A stretch of 64,000 nt of DNA from Methylobacillus caricis (GCF_020532705.1 NZ_JAJAVD010000004.1:62001-126000); one strand, 5' to 3'. Positions 24,532 to 34,482 are shown, numbered from the stretch's first letter. The notes: generated by a model not told the origin, from the letters alone. Program-made: numbers and translations.

Positions 24532-25221
24532 ATGATCGCAGCCAAAATCAGAGACTTGTTATTTCCGCAATCCTGCCTGCTATGTTCGAATAGGCAAGCA
24601 GGTCCTATAGGTATTTGCCATAGCTGCCTGGATGACATGCCGTGGCACATTGATAATGTCTGCCCCCAATGTGCATTGCCGAGTGTGAGTAATCATCTAT
24701 GCGGACGCTGCCTACAGAAACCACCAGCCTTTGATGCCACCCTCAGCCTGTTTCAATACCAATATCCTGTTTCAGCGATGCTGCAGCAATATAAATATGG
24801 GCAGATGCTGACCCTGGCGCAGACCTGGGGGGAGATCCTGGCAATGCGTATTGGAGAACGAGTATTGCCGGACCGCATCATCCCTATGCCATTACACAAA
24901 AAACGCCTGCAGGAACGCGGATTCAACCAATCCATGGAAATCGCCAGGACACTCAGCAGGCATCTGAATGTTCCCCTGGATATCAGCTCATGCATGCGTA
25001 CCAGGTTCACACCGCCACAAGCCAGCCTGCCTTACAAGGAACGTATCAGGAACATGCATGATGCCTTTAGCTGTGAACAAAACCTGCAGGGACTACGTAT
25101 TGCGCTGCTGGATGATGTCATGACAACCGGCGCAAGTCTCAACGCGTTGGCAAAAACAGTGAAATCCGCAGGCGCGAGCCATGTAGAATGCTGGATTATT
25201 GCCCGTACTTTCACTCCCTGA
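24532..25221 (+). CDS. comF: ComF family phosphoribosyltransferase-like protein
   Basis: ComF proteins aid natural transformation in several species, although their biochemical role is debated. The chosen start gives MIAAKIRDLLFPQSCLLC and 229 aa, normal for the family. A frame open from 24286 would add 82 residues without similarity. Zinc-finger cysteines occur as CLLC, CHSC, CPQC and CGRC. The C-terminal PRPP-binding motif is IALLDDVMTTGASL. The middle carries PMPLHKKRLQERGFNQS, diagnostic of ComF. trmL follows after 3 bases. Confidence 0.9.
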   Translation: MIAAKIRDLLFPQSCLLCSNRQAGPIGICHSCLDDMPWHIDNVCPQCALPSVSNHLCGRCLQKPPAFDATLSLFQYQYPVSAMLQQYKYGQMLTLAQTWGEILAMRIGERVLPDRIIPMPLHKKRLQERGFNQSMEIARTLSRHLNVPLDISSCMRTRFTPPQASLPYKERIRNMHDAFSCEQNLQGLRIALLDDVMTTGASLNALAKTVKSAGASHVECWIIARTFTP

Positions 25222-25224
25222 CCC

Positions 25225-25689
25225 ATGTTTGATATCGTTTTATACCAACCTGAAATCCCGCCCAATACCGGCAATATCATCCGCTTATGCGCCAACAGCG
25301 GCACCCGGCTGCATCTGGTCAAACCACTGGGTTTCGCTCTCGAGGACAAGCAGCTGAAACGCGCAGGGCTGGATTACCACGAATATGCCAGTCTACAGGT
25401 ACATTTAGACTGGCAGGCCTGCAAGCAAGCATTAGCCGGACATCGCATGTTTGCCATGACGACAAAGGGCAGCACCCGTCATAACGATATACGGTTTGAG
25501 CCTGGGGATGTATTTGTATTTGGTCCGGAAACACGCGGACTGCCTGAGGAAATACGTGCAGAATTCAGCCCGGAGCACAGAGTGCGCCTGCCCATGATGC
25601 CGGAAAGTCGGAGCCTCAACCTGTCAAACTCGGCTGCCATCCTGCTTTATGAAGCCTGGCGCCAGCATGACTTTGCTGGCGGGCTATAA
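25225..25689 (+). CDS. trmL: tRNA (cytidine(34)-2'-O)-methyltransferase TrmL
   Basis: TrmL methylates the wobble ribose of tRNA-Leu isoacceptors. The 154-aa SPOUT protein has the knot motifs NTGNIIRLCANSGTRLHLV near the N-terminus. It also has VFGPETRGLPEE and MPESRSLNLSNSAAILLYE at the C-terminus. Compact single-domain length, matching TrmL rather than longer TrmH relatives. Co-transcribed with comF. Confidence 0.94.
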   Translation: MFDIVLYQPEIPPNTGNIIRLCANSGTRLHLVKPLGFALEDKQLKRAGLDYHEYASLQVHLDWQACKQALAGHRMFAMTTKGSTRHNDIRFEPGDVFVFGPETRGLPEEIRAEFSPEHRVRLPMMPESRSLNLSNSAAILLYEAWRQHDFAGGL

Positions 25690-25702
25690 AATACAGTCAA
25701 TA

Positions 25703-25726
25703 AAAAAGCACCTGCCCAGTGCTTTT
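25703..25726. terminator. Bidirectional terminator between trmL and gpsA
   Basis: AAAAAGCAC, loop CTGCCCA, GTGCTTTT between the convergent trmL (+) and gpsA (-). Confidence 0.75.
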
Positions 25727-25731
25727 CAGCG

Positions 25732-26721
25732 TTACAAAAACTCGGATTTTTGCTCTCGGCTCAGCAGGTTTTCCACCGCTTGGCGCGGTGAACGCCCATG
25801 AGATAGTACCTGGTCGACTTCATGGGTGATGGGCATTTCCACTCCCAGCTGGGTAGCACGCTTGATCACTTCCCGGGCCGTGTGCACGCCTTCAGCAACG
25901 TGCCCCAGAGTCTGGAGGATTTCCTGCAAGGTCTGGCCATTTGCAAGGCGCAAGCCGACTTCCCGATTACGAGAGTACTGGCCAGTACAGGTGAGTATCA
26001 AGTCGCCAGCCCCGGTCAGTCCCATAAAGGTCTCTTTGGCACCGCCCAGGGCAACGCCAAACCGTGTCATTTCAGCGATGCCACGTGTAATCAGTGCCGC
26101 ACGAGCATTATTGCCACATTGCATTCCATCACTGATGCCTGCTGCAATCGCCAGCACGTTTTTCAATGCGCCCCCGACCGAAACTCCGGCCACATCGGTG
26201 CTGGTATATACACGGAAATTACCACCATGCAGCATGGCACCAGCGTGTGCCGCGAATTCAGCATCATTCGCTGCCAAGGTCACCGCTGTCGGCAACCCGC
26301 GCACCAGCTCGGCTGCAAAACTTGGGCCGGACAATACGCCCCAGTGACGGCTATCGCCAAGCTCATCCTGGGCAACTTCATGTGGCAACTTGGCAGTTGC
26401 TGCTTCCAGCCCCTTGGAAGCCCAGATCACTGGCGCATCGCTGCCCAGCCTCTTGATTTCCTTGAGGGTATTGCGGAAGCCATTGGTCGGCACCACGGAA
26501 ACAATCAGCTCGGCGCCATCCAGTGCCTTGGCGAGGTCGCCTTCAACTGTCAACTGATCGCCAAAAGCAAAATCGCCAAGATATTGAATATTGGCACGCG
26601 TGATCTGCATATCCATGATATGCGCCTGATTACGCGTCCATAATGAAACCTGGTGCTGGCGGCTGATTTGCAGGGCTAATGCCGTGCCCCATGCGCCAGC
26701 GCCTAAAACTGAAATTTTCAT
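25732..26721 (-). CDS. gpsA: Glycerol-3-phosphate dehydrogenase [NAD(P)+]
   Basis: GpsA makes sn-glycerol 3-phosphate for phospholipids. The N-terminal Rossmann motif is ISVLGAGAWGTALA. Catalytic-region motifs are SGPSFAAE, GALKNVLAIAAGISDG (with the active Lys) and GLTGAGDLILTCTG. 329 aa. Terminal member of the rhodanese-grxC-secB-SH3-gpsA run, an order shared in part with E. coli (yibN-grxC-secB-gpsA). Confidence 0.97.
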   Translation of the reverse strand: MKISVLGAGAWGTALALQISRQHQVSLWTRNQAHIMDMQITRANIQYLGDFAFGDQLTVEGDLAKALDGAELIVSVVPTNGFRNTLKEIKRLGSDAPVIWASKGLEAATAKLPHEVAQDELGDSRHWGVLSGPSFAAELVRGLPTAVTLAANDAEFAAHAGAMLHGGNFRVYTSTDVAGVSVGGALKNVLAIAAGISDGMQCGNNARAALITRGIAEMTRFGVALGGAKETFMGLTGAGDLILTCTGQYSRNREVGLRLANGQTLQEILQTLGHVAEGVHTAREVIKRATQLGVEMPITHEVDQVLSHGRSPRQAVENLLSREQKSEFL

Positions 26722-26745
26722 AAGAGCGCTACTTAAAAACCTGCA

Positions 26746-27213
26746 TCAGAAGCCCCATAACGAGGATGAAAGCACGTAGCCGGTCAAACCATCACGATGC
26801 TTGACCTTGATCCATCCATTCACAGGTGGTTCTAGCATGTCCAGCACAACATCCTTGTCCAAACGTCCCAGCAAGGTAGAACTGGCATCAGCCGTCTGGC
26901 GCAGGTCAGCCTGAACGCCCTTGACCAGCACAGTACGCTTGGTTGCCAATTGCTGGGCTTCTACCCAATTCAGTCCGCCCTGCGCATCACGCACCTTGAG
27001 CCAGTCGCCGAGATTGACGATTACCTCAACCGGATAGCCTTGACCAAGAATAAATGTTTTCTTGCCTTGGGCAGAAGGCGCATCATAAAGCACGGCCTTG
27101 GGAACGGAGATAGAACGAAATTCCAATGCCGACGCCACAGCGGGCAGCAGCATTGGAATGCAGGCAAACGCCACCCAGGCGGCATTTGTCAGCTTAGTGC
27201 GTAGTTGCGCCAT
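26746..27213 (-). CDS. Exported SH3-domain protein
   Basis: 155 aa with a signal peptide of about 29 residues ending PAVASA. Two bacterial SH3 (SH3_3/SH3_4-type) repeats follow: about residues 34-90 ([15 protein letters not shown] to WVEAQQL) and 95-155 ([16 protein letters not shown] to [11 protein letters not shown]). Such modules often bind peptidoglycan or peptides, and the protein is probably periplasmic. No catalytic domain is present. The gene overlaps the 3' end of secB by 20 bases. Confidence 0.85.
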   Translation of the reverse strand: MAQLRTKLTNAAWVAFACIPMLLPAVASALEFRSISVPKAVLYDAPSAQGKKTFILGQGYPVEVIVNLGDWLKVRDAQGGLNWVEAQQLATKRTVLVKGVQADLRQTADASSTLLGRLDKDVVLDMLEPPVNGWIKVKHRDGLTGYVLSSSLWGF

Positions 27214-27670
27214 TAGCCTTTGCCTGCTCTTCTTTTTGTTGCGCGTACAACGCTTCGAAGTTAACAGGATTCAACAGCACTGGTGGGAAACCAGCGCGTG
27301 TCACGATATCGGAAATGGTTTCGCGGGCATATGGGAAAATGATATTTGGACAAGTCACACCAAGAATCACTTCAATGTTTTCTTCCGGCACATTACGGAT
27401 CTGGAAGATACCAGCCTGGGCTACTTCCACCAGGAACACGGTTTTCTCGCCTACCTTGGAAGTCACCGTCACAGTGACGACAACTTCATAAATACCATCA
27501 TCAAGCTTGGCTGTGGCATTGCTTAGCTCAATTGCCACTTGTGGCGCTTCACGTTGGATAAAAATTTGGGGGGCGTGCGGAATTTCGAGCGAGAGGTCTT
27601 TTACATAGACTTTCTCGATACCAAATGCCGGTTGCTGCTCTTGTGCTTGTGCTGCCTGTTCTTCTGCCAT
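27194..27670 (-). CDS. secB: Protein-export chaperone SecB
   Basis: SecB holds preproteins unfolded and delivers them to SecA. The 158-aa acidic protein shows [36 protein letters not shown] and [15 protein letters not shown], all diagnostic. A glutamine/alanine-rich N-terminus precedes the core, and the C-terminus ([12 protein letters not shown]) is flexible. Sits between the glutaredoxin and SH3 genes. Confidence 0.97.
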   Translation of the reverse strand: MAEEQAAQAQEQQPAFGIEKVYVKDLSLEIPHAPQIFIQREAPQVAIELSNATAKLDDGIYEVVVTVTVTSKVGEKTVFLVEVAQAGIFQIRNVPEENIEVILGVTCPNIIFPYARETISDIVTRAGFPPVLLNPVNFEALYAQQKEEQAKANGATTH

Positions 27671-27803
27671 GTCTCTTCCCTAATCGAGTCAATGCTTGCG
27701 CATATCCTCATTCATTAATGATTAAAAATAAAAACTACTATCAAAAAACTAGTGTTGCATTCTATCCGCTTACGCGCGGCTTTTAAACCATAAATCCGTG
27801 AAA

Positions 27804-28061
27804 CTATTTCGCAAGCAACGCATCCAGCTTGCCTGCCATATCCAGCGCGCGCAAATCGTCAAAACCACCCACATGCAGGTCATCAATATAAATTTGCGGT
27901 ACAGTGCGCCTGCCAGTCTGCTCCATCATTTTTATGCGCAATTCAGGCTCCAGGTCGACCCTGACTTTATTGATTTCATTCACGCCCTTGCTTTGCAGCA
28001 AACGCTCTGCATTCATGCAGTAAGGGCAAAAGCCCGTGGTGTACATCAACACATTCGCCAT
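27804..28061 (-). CDS. grxC: Glutaredoxin 3
   Basis: Small dithiol glutaredoxin, 85 aa from ATG 28061 (MANVLMYTTGFCPYC). A longer frame adds 13 residues overlapping the upstream rhodanese gene. The active site is C12-P-Y-C15. The conserved TVPQIYIDDLHVGG binds glutathione. Its start lies 2 bases past the rhodanese stop, so the two are coupled. Confidence 0.95.
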   Translation of the reverse strand: MANVLMYTTGFCPYCMNAERLLQSKGVNEINKVRVDLEPELRIKMMEQTGRRTVPQIYIDDLHVGGFDDLRALDMAGKLDALLAK

Positions 28062-28063
28062 GA

Positions 28064-28477
28064 TTATGCTTTCACAACCGGCAATTTGGCATCCTGCCAA
28101 GCCTTGATGCCGCCTTGCAGTTGATGCACCTGCTTGAACTCATTCTTGACGAGGATATCAGTCGCCTTCGCCGAACGCTGACCAGACTGGCAATACACCA
28201 GCACTGGCTTGTCCTTGAGTTTCACGAGTTCCTTCAATCTTTCCTGCAACTGTGCCACCGGAATATGCTTGGCATCGGTAATATGCCCTGCAGCAAACTC
28301 TGCATCATCCCGCACATCCAGCACCACCGCGTGTGAACGATTGATCAGCAGCACAGCGTCATTGGCACTGATGCTGGCAATACCACCCGCACCTCGCCTG
28401 ATCAAAGGCCACAACAGCATGAGGCCAGAGCCGACGGCCAAGCCTATCAGCAATGCATTTTTAGTCAGAAAATCCAC
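28064..28477 (-). CDS. Membrane-anchored rhodanese-like protein (YibN type)
   Basis: 137 aa: one N-terminal membrane helix (about residues 7-25), then a rhodanese domain with VVLDVRDDAEFAAGHI and the active-site loop LVYCQSGQRS (C96). It may transfer sulfane sulfur or act in thiol chemistry at the cytoplasmic face. E. coli has yibN in the same place, next to grxC and divergent from gpmI. First gene of the minus-strand run. Confidence 0.9.
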   Translation of the reverse strand: MDFLTKNALLIGLAVGSGLMLLWPLIRRGAGGIASISANDAVLLINRSHAVVLDVRDDAEFAAGHITDAKHIPVAQLQERLKELVKLKDKPVLVYCQSGQRSAKATDILVKNEFKQVHQLQGGIKAWQDAKLPVVKA

Positions 28478-28701
28478 AATTCCCTTTCAGATGCTATTTC
28501 AGTCTATATTGTAACCAATAACGTTAATCAATATTTGCGACCATTCTGTCCGAGATGATGGCAGGCCGACAAGAATTCAACCCCCATCATGGATAAAATC
28601 TCTTGGCAGAGACCGGTATACGGCAAATAGGCAAGATTTATTGGGCAAAATTCTCTAAAATATCAGGCATTCCCTTGAACCAACCTGGAATTTAGACCGC
28701 A

Positions 28702-30264
28702 ATGAAAGTAACACCTGCCTTACTCGTGATACTCGATGGTTTCGGCTATCGCGAAGACTCTCAAGACAACGCGATTGCCCTGGCAAACACTCCAAACTGG
28801 GACAGGTTGTGGCATGACTATCCACACACACTGATCAATGCCTCAGAAACCTTTGTCGGCTTGCCTAACGGCCAGATGGGAAACTCTGAGGTCGGCCATC
28901 TCAACATCGGTGCCGGCAGGGTAGTGTTCCAGGACTTCGAGCGCATTAATCGCTCGATTACTTCCGGGGAGTATTTCCAGAACCCGGTACTGCTTGAAGC
29001 GGTAGGCAAGGCAAAGGCAAACGGCAAAGCGGTGCATATCCTGGGACTGGTATCGGACGGCGGCGTACACAGCCACCAGGATCATATCCACGCCACCATC
29101 GAGATGGCCGTGAGATCCGGCGTGGAAAAAGTCTACGTGCATGCATTCCTTGATGGTCGCGACACTCCTCCCATCAGCGCCAAGCCTTACCTACACAAAC
29201 TGGAAGATGCGTGTGCTCGCATTGGTGGCGGCAAGGTGGTATCCATCTGCGGCCGCTTTTATGCAATGGACCGCGATAAGCGCTGGCCACGTGTGGAAGC
29301 TGCCTACAACCTGATTACCGATGGGGAGGGAGAATTCACTGCCAGTAGCGCAATTGCCGGTCTTGAAGCTGCCTATGCCCGTGAGGAAAAAGATGAATTC
29401 GTCAAGGCGACAGCTATCGTTGCGCCTGGCAGCGCACCGGTTAAAATGGAAGATGGAGATGTGATTATTTTCGTCAATTTCCGCTCAGACCGCGCACGAC
29501 AACTCACACATGCCTTGCTGGATCCTGACTTTGAAGGCTTCAACCGCCGGCGCCAGCCGCAACTTGCAGGTTTTTATACGCTGACACTCTATGACAAGGC
29601 CGAAACCCGTGCCAAGCCGATTTTTGCGCCTGTTGAAATCCGCAACACCTTTGGCGAATATGTTGCCAATCAGGGCCTGACCCAGTTAAGGATTGCCGAA
29701 ACCGAGAAATACCCCCACGTCACATTCTTCTTCAATGGCGGCGAGGAGCAGGTATTTGCAGGCGAGGACCGGATACTGGTGCCCTCCCCCAAGGTCGCCA
29801 CCTACGACCTGCAGCCGGAAATGAGCGCATTTGAGCTGACAGACAAGCTGGAAGCCGCCATTCTCAGCGGGAAATACGATGCCATCATCTGCAATTATGC
29901 CAACTGCGACATGGTAGGGCACTCTGGCGACATCGATGCCTCAATCAAGGCGGTGGAGACCATAGATACCTGCATAAACCGCATCGTCAAGGCCATGGAG
30001 AGCATAGGCGGCCAGATGATCATTACCGCAGACCACGGCAATGTGGAAATGATGCGGGACTACGAAAACAACCAGCCGCATACTCAGCACACCACCAATC
30101 TGGTACCACTGGTATTTGTCGGTAGAGCTGCTTCCCTCGCCGTTCCGGGTACTGGCTCCCTGTGTGACCTGGCACCATCATTGCTGGCAATGATGGGCTT
30201 GCCGCAGCCTCAGGAAATGACCGGCAAGTCATTGGTAAGCTTTACGGAAACGCCTGAAAAGTAA
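28702..30264 (+). CDS. gpmI: Cofactor-independent phosphoglycerate mutase
   Basis: GpmI interconverts 3- and 2-phosphoglycerate using two manganese ions. The active serine is S62 in [16 protein letters not shown], and D12 (LDGFGYR) is a metal ligand. Others lie in [13 protein letters not shown] and [10 protein letters not shown]. 520 aa. Divergent from the rhodanese operon; envC starts right after it. Confidence 0.97.
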   Translation: MKVTPALLVILDGFGYREDSQDNAIALANTPNWDRLWHDYPHTLINASETFVGLPNGQMGNSEVGHLNIGAGRVVFQDFERINRSITSGEYFQNPVLLEAVGKAKANGKAVHILGLVSDGGVHSHQDHIHATIEMAVRSGVEKVYVHAFLDGRDTPPISAKPYLHKLEDACARIGGGKVVSICGRFYAMDRDKRWPRVEAAYNLITDGEGEFTASSAIAGLEAAYAREEKDEFVKATAIVAPGSAPVKMEDGDVIIFVNFRSDRARQLTHALLDPDFEGFNRRRQPQLAGFYTLTLYDKAETRAKPIFAPVEIRNTFGEYVANQGLTQLRIAETEKYPHVTFFFNGGEEQVFAGEDRILVPSPKVATYDLQPEMSAFELTDKLEAAILSGKYDAIICNYANCDMVGHSGDIDASIKAVETIDTCINRIVKAMESIGGQMIITADHGNVEMMRDYENNQPHTQHTTNLVPLVFVGRAASLAVPGTGSLCDLAPSLLAMMGLPQPQEMTGKSLVSFTETPEK

Positions 30265-30265
30265 T

Positions 30266-31570
30266 ATGCGCAACAGCTGGCGAATCCTCTTGCTGGCTGC
30301 CTCCCTGGCAGCCCAGCAAAACGCCTTGGCGGCCAAAACCGACAAACCGGTGGAAAAACCCAAGGAAGCCCTGGATGAAATCCACCAGCGTCTGGAGTCC
30401 TTGAAAAAAGAACTGGATAGCTCCAAAGAGGCACATGCCGAAGCCGCAGATGGCTTAAAAAAAAGTGAAAAGGCTATCAGTGAGGCCAACCGCAAGCTAA
30501 ATGACCTCAATCAGCAACAACGTGAAAGCAATGAAAAATTGCAGGCACTGGAGCAGCAAAGATCTGCTCATGAAACCGAGCTTGGACAACAGCAAAAACT
30601 GTTAAGCCAGCAGTTTTATCAACAGTATCTCAAAGGCCAGCCCAGCCAGGTACAAGTATTCCTCCAGCAACAGGACCCCAACTCTGCCGCACGACAATTG
30701 CATTACTACCGCTATGTTTCACGCGCGCGCAATCAACTGATTGCTTCGGTGCAAAGCAATATATCCAAGCTGGAATTGCTGAATGCCGAAACCAGCCAAA
30801 CACTGGAAAGACTGGACTCGCTGAAGGATCAGCAGGAAAAGGAACGGCAAGAACTGCAACATCAAAAGACTGAGCGCGATAAACTAGTCAAGCAACTATC
30901 CAGCAAGATCAGCGCCCAACGCAATGAAATAGACAAACTCAAGCGCGATGAACAAAGACTGACGCAATTGATGGAACGTCTGGCAAAAGCCGCCAGAGAA
31001 CAGGCCGCGCGCGAAAAAGCAGCCCGTGAGAAAGCCGAACGGGAAGCGGCACGTCAGGCCAAGGAGCAACAAGCTGACAAATCCACTGGCATGCCTCCCA
31101 AAAATACGCGCAAACCCTCCACCTCGGTCGGGCGCAACGACACTTTACCCAGCAACGCATTTGACGGCACCAGCTTTGCCTCGCTCAAAGGCAAGCTGAA
31201 CCTGCCAGTGCGGGGAGAAATCACCAACCGCTTCGGCAGCAGCCGGGAAGATACGGGAATTTCATGGAAAGGCCTGTTTATCAAGGCTAATGAAGGCAGC
31301 GACGTCAAAGCCGTGGCCAGCGGACAGGTCGTTTTTGCCGATTGGCTACGCGGCTTTGGTAACCTGATGATCATCGACCATGGCAGTGGTTACATGAGCC
31401 TGTATGGAAACAACCAGGCCTTATTGAAACAAGCAGGCGAGAACGTCAAGGGCGGGGACACTGTCGCCGCTGTAGGCAACAGTGGCGGCAACGAGCAGCA
31501 TGGCGTCTATTTTGAATTACGTTACCAGAGCAAGCCATTTGACCCGCTGAGCTGGAGCGTGGTGAAATAA
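30266..31570 (+). CDS. envC: EnvC-like murein hydrolase activator
   Basis: EnvC activates AmiA/AmiB amidases at the division site. The 434-aa protein has a signal peptide (to about AAQQNALA), a long coiled coil (about residues 30-270) rich in Gln, Lys and Glu, a low-complexity AREKAAREKAEREAAR stretch, and a C-terminal LytM/M23 domain. That domain reads GISWKGLFIKANEGSDVKAV in place of the canonical metal-binding histidine motif, so it is degenerate as in EnvC and is probably an activator, not an enzyme. Begins 1 base after gpmI. Confidence 0.9.
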   Translation: MRNSWRILLLAASLAAQQNALAAKTDKPVEKPKEALDEIHQRLESLKKELDSSKEAHAEAADGLKKSEKAISEANRKLNDLNQQQRESNEKLQALEQQRSAHETELGQQQKLLSQQFYQQYLKGQPSQVQVFLQQQDPNSAARQLHYYRYVSRARNQLIASVQSNISKLELLNAETSQTLERLDSLKDQQEKERQELQHQKTERDKLVKQLSSKISAQRNEIDKLKRDEQRLTQLMERLAKAAREQAAREKAAREKAEREAARQAKEQQADKSTGMPPKNTRKPSTSVGRNDTLPSNAFDGTSFASLKGKLNLPVRGEITNRFGSSREDTGISWKGLFIKANEGSDVKAVASGQVVFADWLRGFGNLMIIDHGSGYMSLYGNNQALLKQAGENVKGGDTVAAVGNSGGNEQHGVYFELRYQSKPFDPLSWSVVK

Positions 31571-31645
31571 ATCTCCGCTACTGCAACACCCATAAAAGCA
31601 CTCAGACTTCCCTGAATAAAGTTGCAATCAAACAGCGGCAGTCAA

Positions 31646-32065
31646 CTACTCCCCCAGCAGATGCAACAGCACCTTGCGTGTATGAGCCATGCTGCGATGC
31701 TCATAAAGAAAAATCCCCTGCCATGCCCCCAACGCAACCTTGCCTCCAGTCACCGGGATGGAAAGGCTGGTTTGCGTCAAGGCAGACCGTACATGGGCAG
31801 GCATGTCATCAGGGCCTTCTGCCGTATGGATGAACAAGGGATCACCATCCGGTACCAATCTGGCAAAAAAACTTTCCATATCCACCAACACATCTGAGTC
31901 ATAATTTTCATTGATCAATAAGCTGGCAGAAGTATGCTGGATATAAAGCGTCAGCAAGCCGCTATTAATTTCAGAGTCTGCCACCCAACGCGTAATAGGC
32001 GGGGTAATGTCATAAAGACGACGTCCATGGGTTTTCTGGATGATCTGGTGATGTTGCTGCTGCAT
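31646..32065 (-). CDS. YjbQ family protein (UPF0047)
   Basis: 139 aa with the family signatures QHTSASLLINEN, EGPDDMPAHVRSAL and LGAWQGIFLYEHR. Members form trimers with a histidine site. Some show weak thiamine-phosphate synthase activity, but the physiological role is unsettled. Convergent with envC and divergent from the fused permease gene. Confidence 0.9.
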   Translation of the reverse strand: MQQQHHQIIQKTHGRRLYDITPPITRWVADSEINSGLLTLYIQHTSASLLINENYDSDVLVDMESFFARLVPDGDPLFIHTAEGPDDMPAHVRSALTQTSLSIPVTGGKVALGAWQGIFLYEHRSMAHTRKVLLHLLGE

Positions 32066-32182
32066 GGTCGCTCCTGAACTGTAGAAAACATTGCCCTTAC
32101 AGTATACCGGCTCAGGAAAAGCTTGCGATTAGCGAGGCTACGGATAGAATTGGTCGAGACAATCACCAACCCAGAACATATC

Positions 32183-33766
32183 ATGCTTTTAAGCCGTTTC
32201 CGCCATTCCATTACACCGCAGTATTTGGCAGTACTCAGTGAGGTGCCGTTGTTCTCAGGCCTTAACCGGCATGAACTGGATACCCTGAACAACCTCCTGC
32301 ATCAGCGGACATATGTGCGTGACGAGATCATCTTTGACCAGGATGAAGAAGGACAGGCCATTTACTTCATTCTATCCGGCAAGGTACGTGTATCTGTGGA
32401 AGGTCAAATTCTCTCCACGCTTGAAGCAGGCCAGTTCTTTGGTGAGCGTGCCCTGCTGGAAAACGTGCCCAGGTCATCCCAAGTAAGGGCACTGGAAAAT
32501 TGTGTCATTGCCGTATTATTCAGGGAGGACTTCCTGCATTTATTGCATACCTACCCTCAAATTGCGTCCACCATTACCCAGCACTGCAGTCTGAGGCGTA
32601 CCCAGTATCCGGAAGCAGAAGACAAGGTCGCAGCTCCCCCACTACTGGCCAATGTGAACAGCGGACCCGGCCCGGTGGCATGGGCTGGGATCATCGCCTC
32701 AACCTGCCTGCTATTGCTGATTTTCAAAAAGATATTATGGCTGGTAGTGCCTTTCCTGCTGGCCCTCATTCTTTACTATCTCCTGGCACCACTGGAAAAA
32801 AAGCTGGTATTGGCTGGTACCAGTCGTCATCTGGCTGCCATCATACTGAGTGGCGCTTTTCTGGTATTCACCATACTCGTGCTTTTGCTGGTGTATCCGC
32901 TTGTAGTGTCGAACGCGGCATCCTGGCAGGCAGGATTCATCCACTACTCCTCAGGTGGGGCGTCCCTGGCTGAACAGGTATTGGGCAGCCTGCAAGAGCA
33001 GTTCAGTTTTCTGCAATCAGCCCATTTTGGCAGCAATATCTACCAGCGTTTCACTGACTTTTCCGAGCATTTTTCTGATAAATACCTGGGCAAGGTCCTG
33101 ACCGCCCTTGCAACATGGCTGCCTTCACTGCTGCTCACCCCAATCATCACTTTCTTCATGCTCAAGGACGGCGCCCATCTGAGAAAAATGCTGGGAGCTG
33201 CGGTCCCTAATGCCTTTTTTGAAAAAACCTTGTATTTGATCCATGCGGTAGACCAGACTGCCAGGCTCTATTTTGTCGGGCTCATGAAAATAACCCTGAT
33301 TGATACCATACTCACCACGCTTGGCTTATGGGCCCTGGGCATTTCATCCCCGTTGATACTGGGACTGATTGTGGCAGTCTTGTGCTGGATCCCCTATCTT
33401 GGCCCGTTGCTGGGCTTCGCCATTGTGGCACTGGTGGCATCCACCGACATGCCCGGCAATATAGGCGTGATCTATAGCTTGGCTGCGCTGTTCATCCTGA
33501 TCCGAATGCTGGATGACTTTTTTTTCCTGCCAGCCATTGTCGGACGCAGCCTGCGCATACACCCCTTGCTCACTATCATGATGTTCCTGATCGGCGAGGC
33601 AATTGCTGGCGTAGCCGGCCTAATGCTGGTCATCCCTATCTTGGGAGTCATCAGGATTCTGGGGGAGACTATGGAAATCATACTGAAAGACACCCGCTTG
33701 CAGGCGCGCCACCGCTATTCCGAGAAGTTGCGCTGGCGAGCCGCAACACGTGATCTTGAAAGATAG
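32183..33766 (+). CDS. Cyclic nucleotide-binding domain fused to an AI-2E/PerM family permease
   Basis: 527 aa from ATG 32183 (MLLSRFRHSITPQYL). An earlier in-frame start at 32123 is possible; neither has a clear ribosome site. Residues about 20-135 form a CRP-type cNMP-binding domain: EVPLFSGLNRHELD, IFDQDEEGQAIYFILSGKVRVSV, and the phosphate-binding-cassette region FFGERALLENVPRSSQVRA. From about residue 170 an AI-2E/PerM (DUF20) permease follows, with about eight membrane helices and the LLTPIITFFMLKDG and WIPYLGPLLGF motifs. The substrate is unknown; the family exports diverse small solutes or ions. Confidence 0.88.
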   Translation: MLLSRFRHSITPQYLAVLSEVPLFSGLNRHELDTLNNLLHQRTYVRDEIIFDQDEEGQAIYFILSGKVRVSVEGQILSTLEAGQFFGERALLENVPRSSQVRALENCVIAVLFREDFLHLLHTYPQIASTITQHCSLRRTQYPEAEDKVAAPPLLANVNSGPGPVAWAGIIASTCLLLLIFKKILWLVVPFLLALILYYLLAPLEKKLVLAGTSRHLAAIILSGAFLVFTILVLLLVYPLVVSNAASWQAGFIHYSSGGASLAEQVLGSLQEQFSFLQSAHFGSNIYQRFTDFSEHFSDKYLGKVLTALATWLPSLLLTPIITFFMLKDGAHLRKMLGAAVPNAFFEKTLYLIHAVDQTARLYFVGLMKITLIDTILTTLGLWALGISSPLILGLIVAVLCWIPYLGPLLGFAIVALVASTDMPGNIGVIYSLAALFILIRMLDDFFFLPAIVGRSLRIHPLLTIMMFLIGEAIAGVAGLMLVIPILGVIRILGETMEIILKDTRLQARHRYSEKLRWRAATRDLER

Positions 33767-33939
33767 GTCATGCAAACAGTGATGCCACTCATGTACCTAA
33801 AGCAGTCACATGAACAAGAAGACGCTTTCGGCGGCCCTCCTGCCGCCTTGCCGGCAGGCTGCGCTGGCATCCATAGCCGCATCGGAATGATTGATGCTAT
33901 GCGCCTCCAGGCAGCACGCAATGCAGCAACATCTGATCT

Positions 33940-34389
33940 TCAACCCTTCCGAATTTCGAGCATGCGCTGAAGCAACTCCTGAAGAAGCTGCTGATCTGGC
34001 GCGCTGAGCTGTTCGATGATCGGCGCCAGTGCCTGTTGCCCCTGGACACGCAGCCGCTTGACGAGCTTGGCCCCATCGCTCGTGAGAAAAACGTCTGTCG
34101 CCCTTCCATCCTCTTCGTTCGGCGCACGCGCTACCAGCCCTCTCTTTTCTGCTCGGGCGATAAGCCCCGACATCGTCTGCTTCTCTAACCCGAGGTAGCC
34201 AGCGAGTTCGGCCATTCGAGGGCGTCGATCCCACAGGATTCCCAAGACGCGGATCAGCGAGAGGGACAAGTCATTCTCGGCGCCAATCTTGTTGATCACG
34301 GCCATCGTGACAAAGGCAGTCGTCACAAGTGCATCGGCCAATCCTTCATCGGACACGGAGGCTTGCTTCATGGATATTTGCTTTTTCAT
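33940..34389 (-). CDS. MarR family transcriptional regulator
   Basis: 149 aa winged-helix repressor. The DNA-binding segment is about residues 57-100: MAELAGYLGLEKQTMSGLIARAEKRGLV, then the wing APNEEDGRATDVFLTSDG. It is divergent from the oxidoreductase gene, with an inverted repeat between them, the standard arrangement for a MarR sensor controlling its neighbour and itself. The base composition is G+C-richer than the surroundings. Confidence 0.9.
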   Translation of the reverse strand: MKKQISMKQASVSDEGLADALVTTAFVTMAVINKIGAENDLSLSLIRVLGILWDRRPRMAELAGYLGLEKQTMSGLIARAEKRGLVARAPNEEDGRATDVFLTSDGAKLVKRLRVQGQQALAPIIEQLSAPDQQLLQELLQRMLEIRKG

Positions 34390-34401
34390 AGTGGCTCCAT
34401 C

Positions 34402-34447
34402 TTGACATAGTTCGTAATACGCATCAATAATAGATCGTATTGCGAAC
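34402..34447 (+). promoter_or_regulatory. Promoter and MarR operator for the oxidoreductase gene
   Basis: TTGACA at 34402-34407 and AATAAT at 34426-34431 (18-base spacing) form a plausible promoter. An inverted repeat overlaps it: GTTCGTAATACG (34410-34421) and CGTATTGCGAAC (34436-34447), 11 of 12 positions complementary, 14 bases apart. A repressor bound there would block the promoter. Confidence 0.65.
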
Positions 34448-34482
34448 CTTATTAATCATATATCCCTTGAAGGAGAACCCCC

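Noticed and set aside
25822-26643. 273-codon plus-strand frame antisense to gpsA
   Set aside because: Shadow frame with no motif; gpsA is certain.
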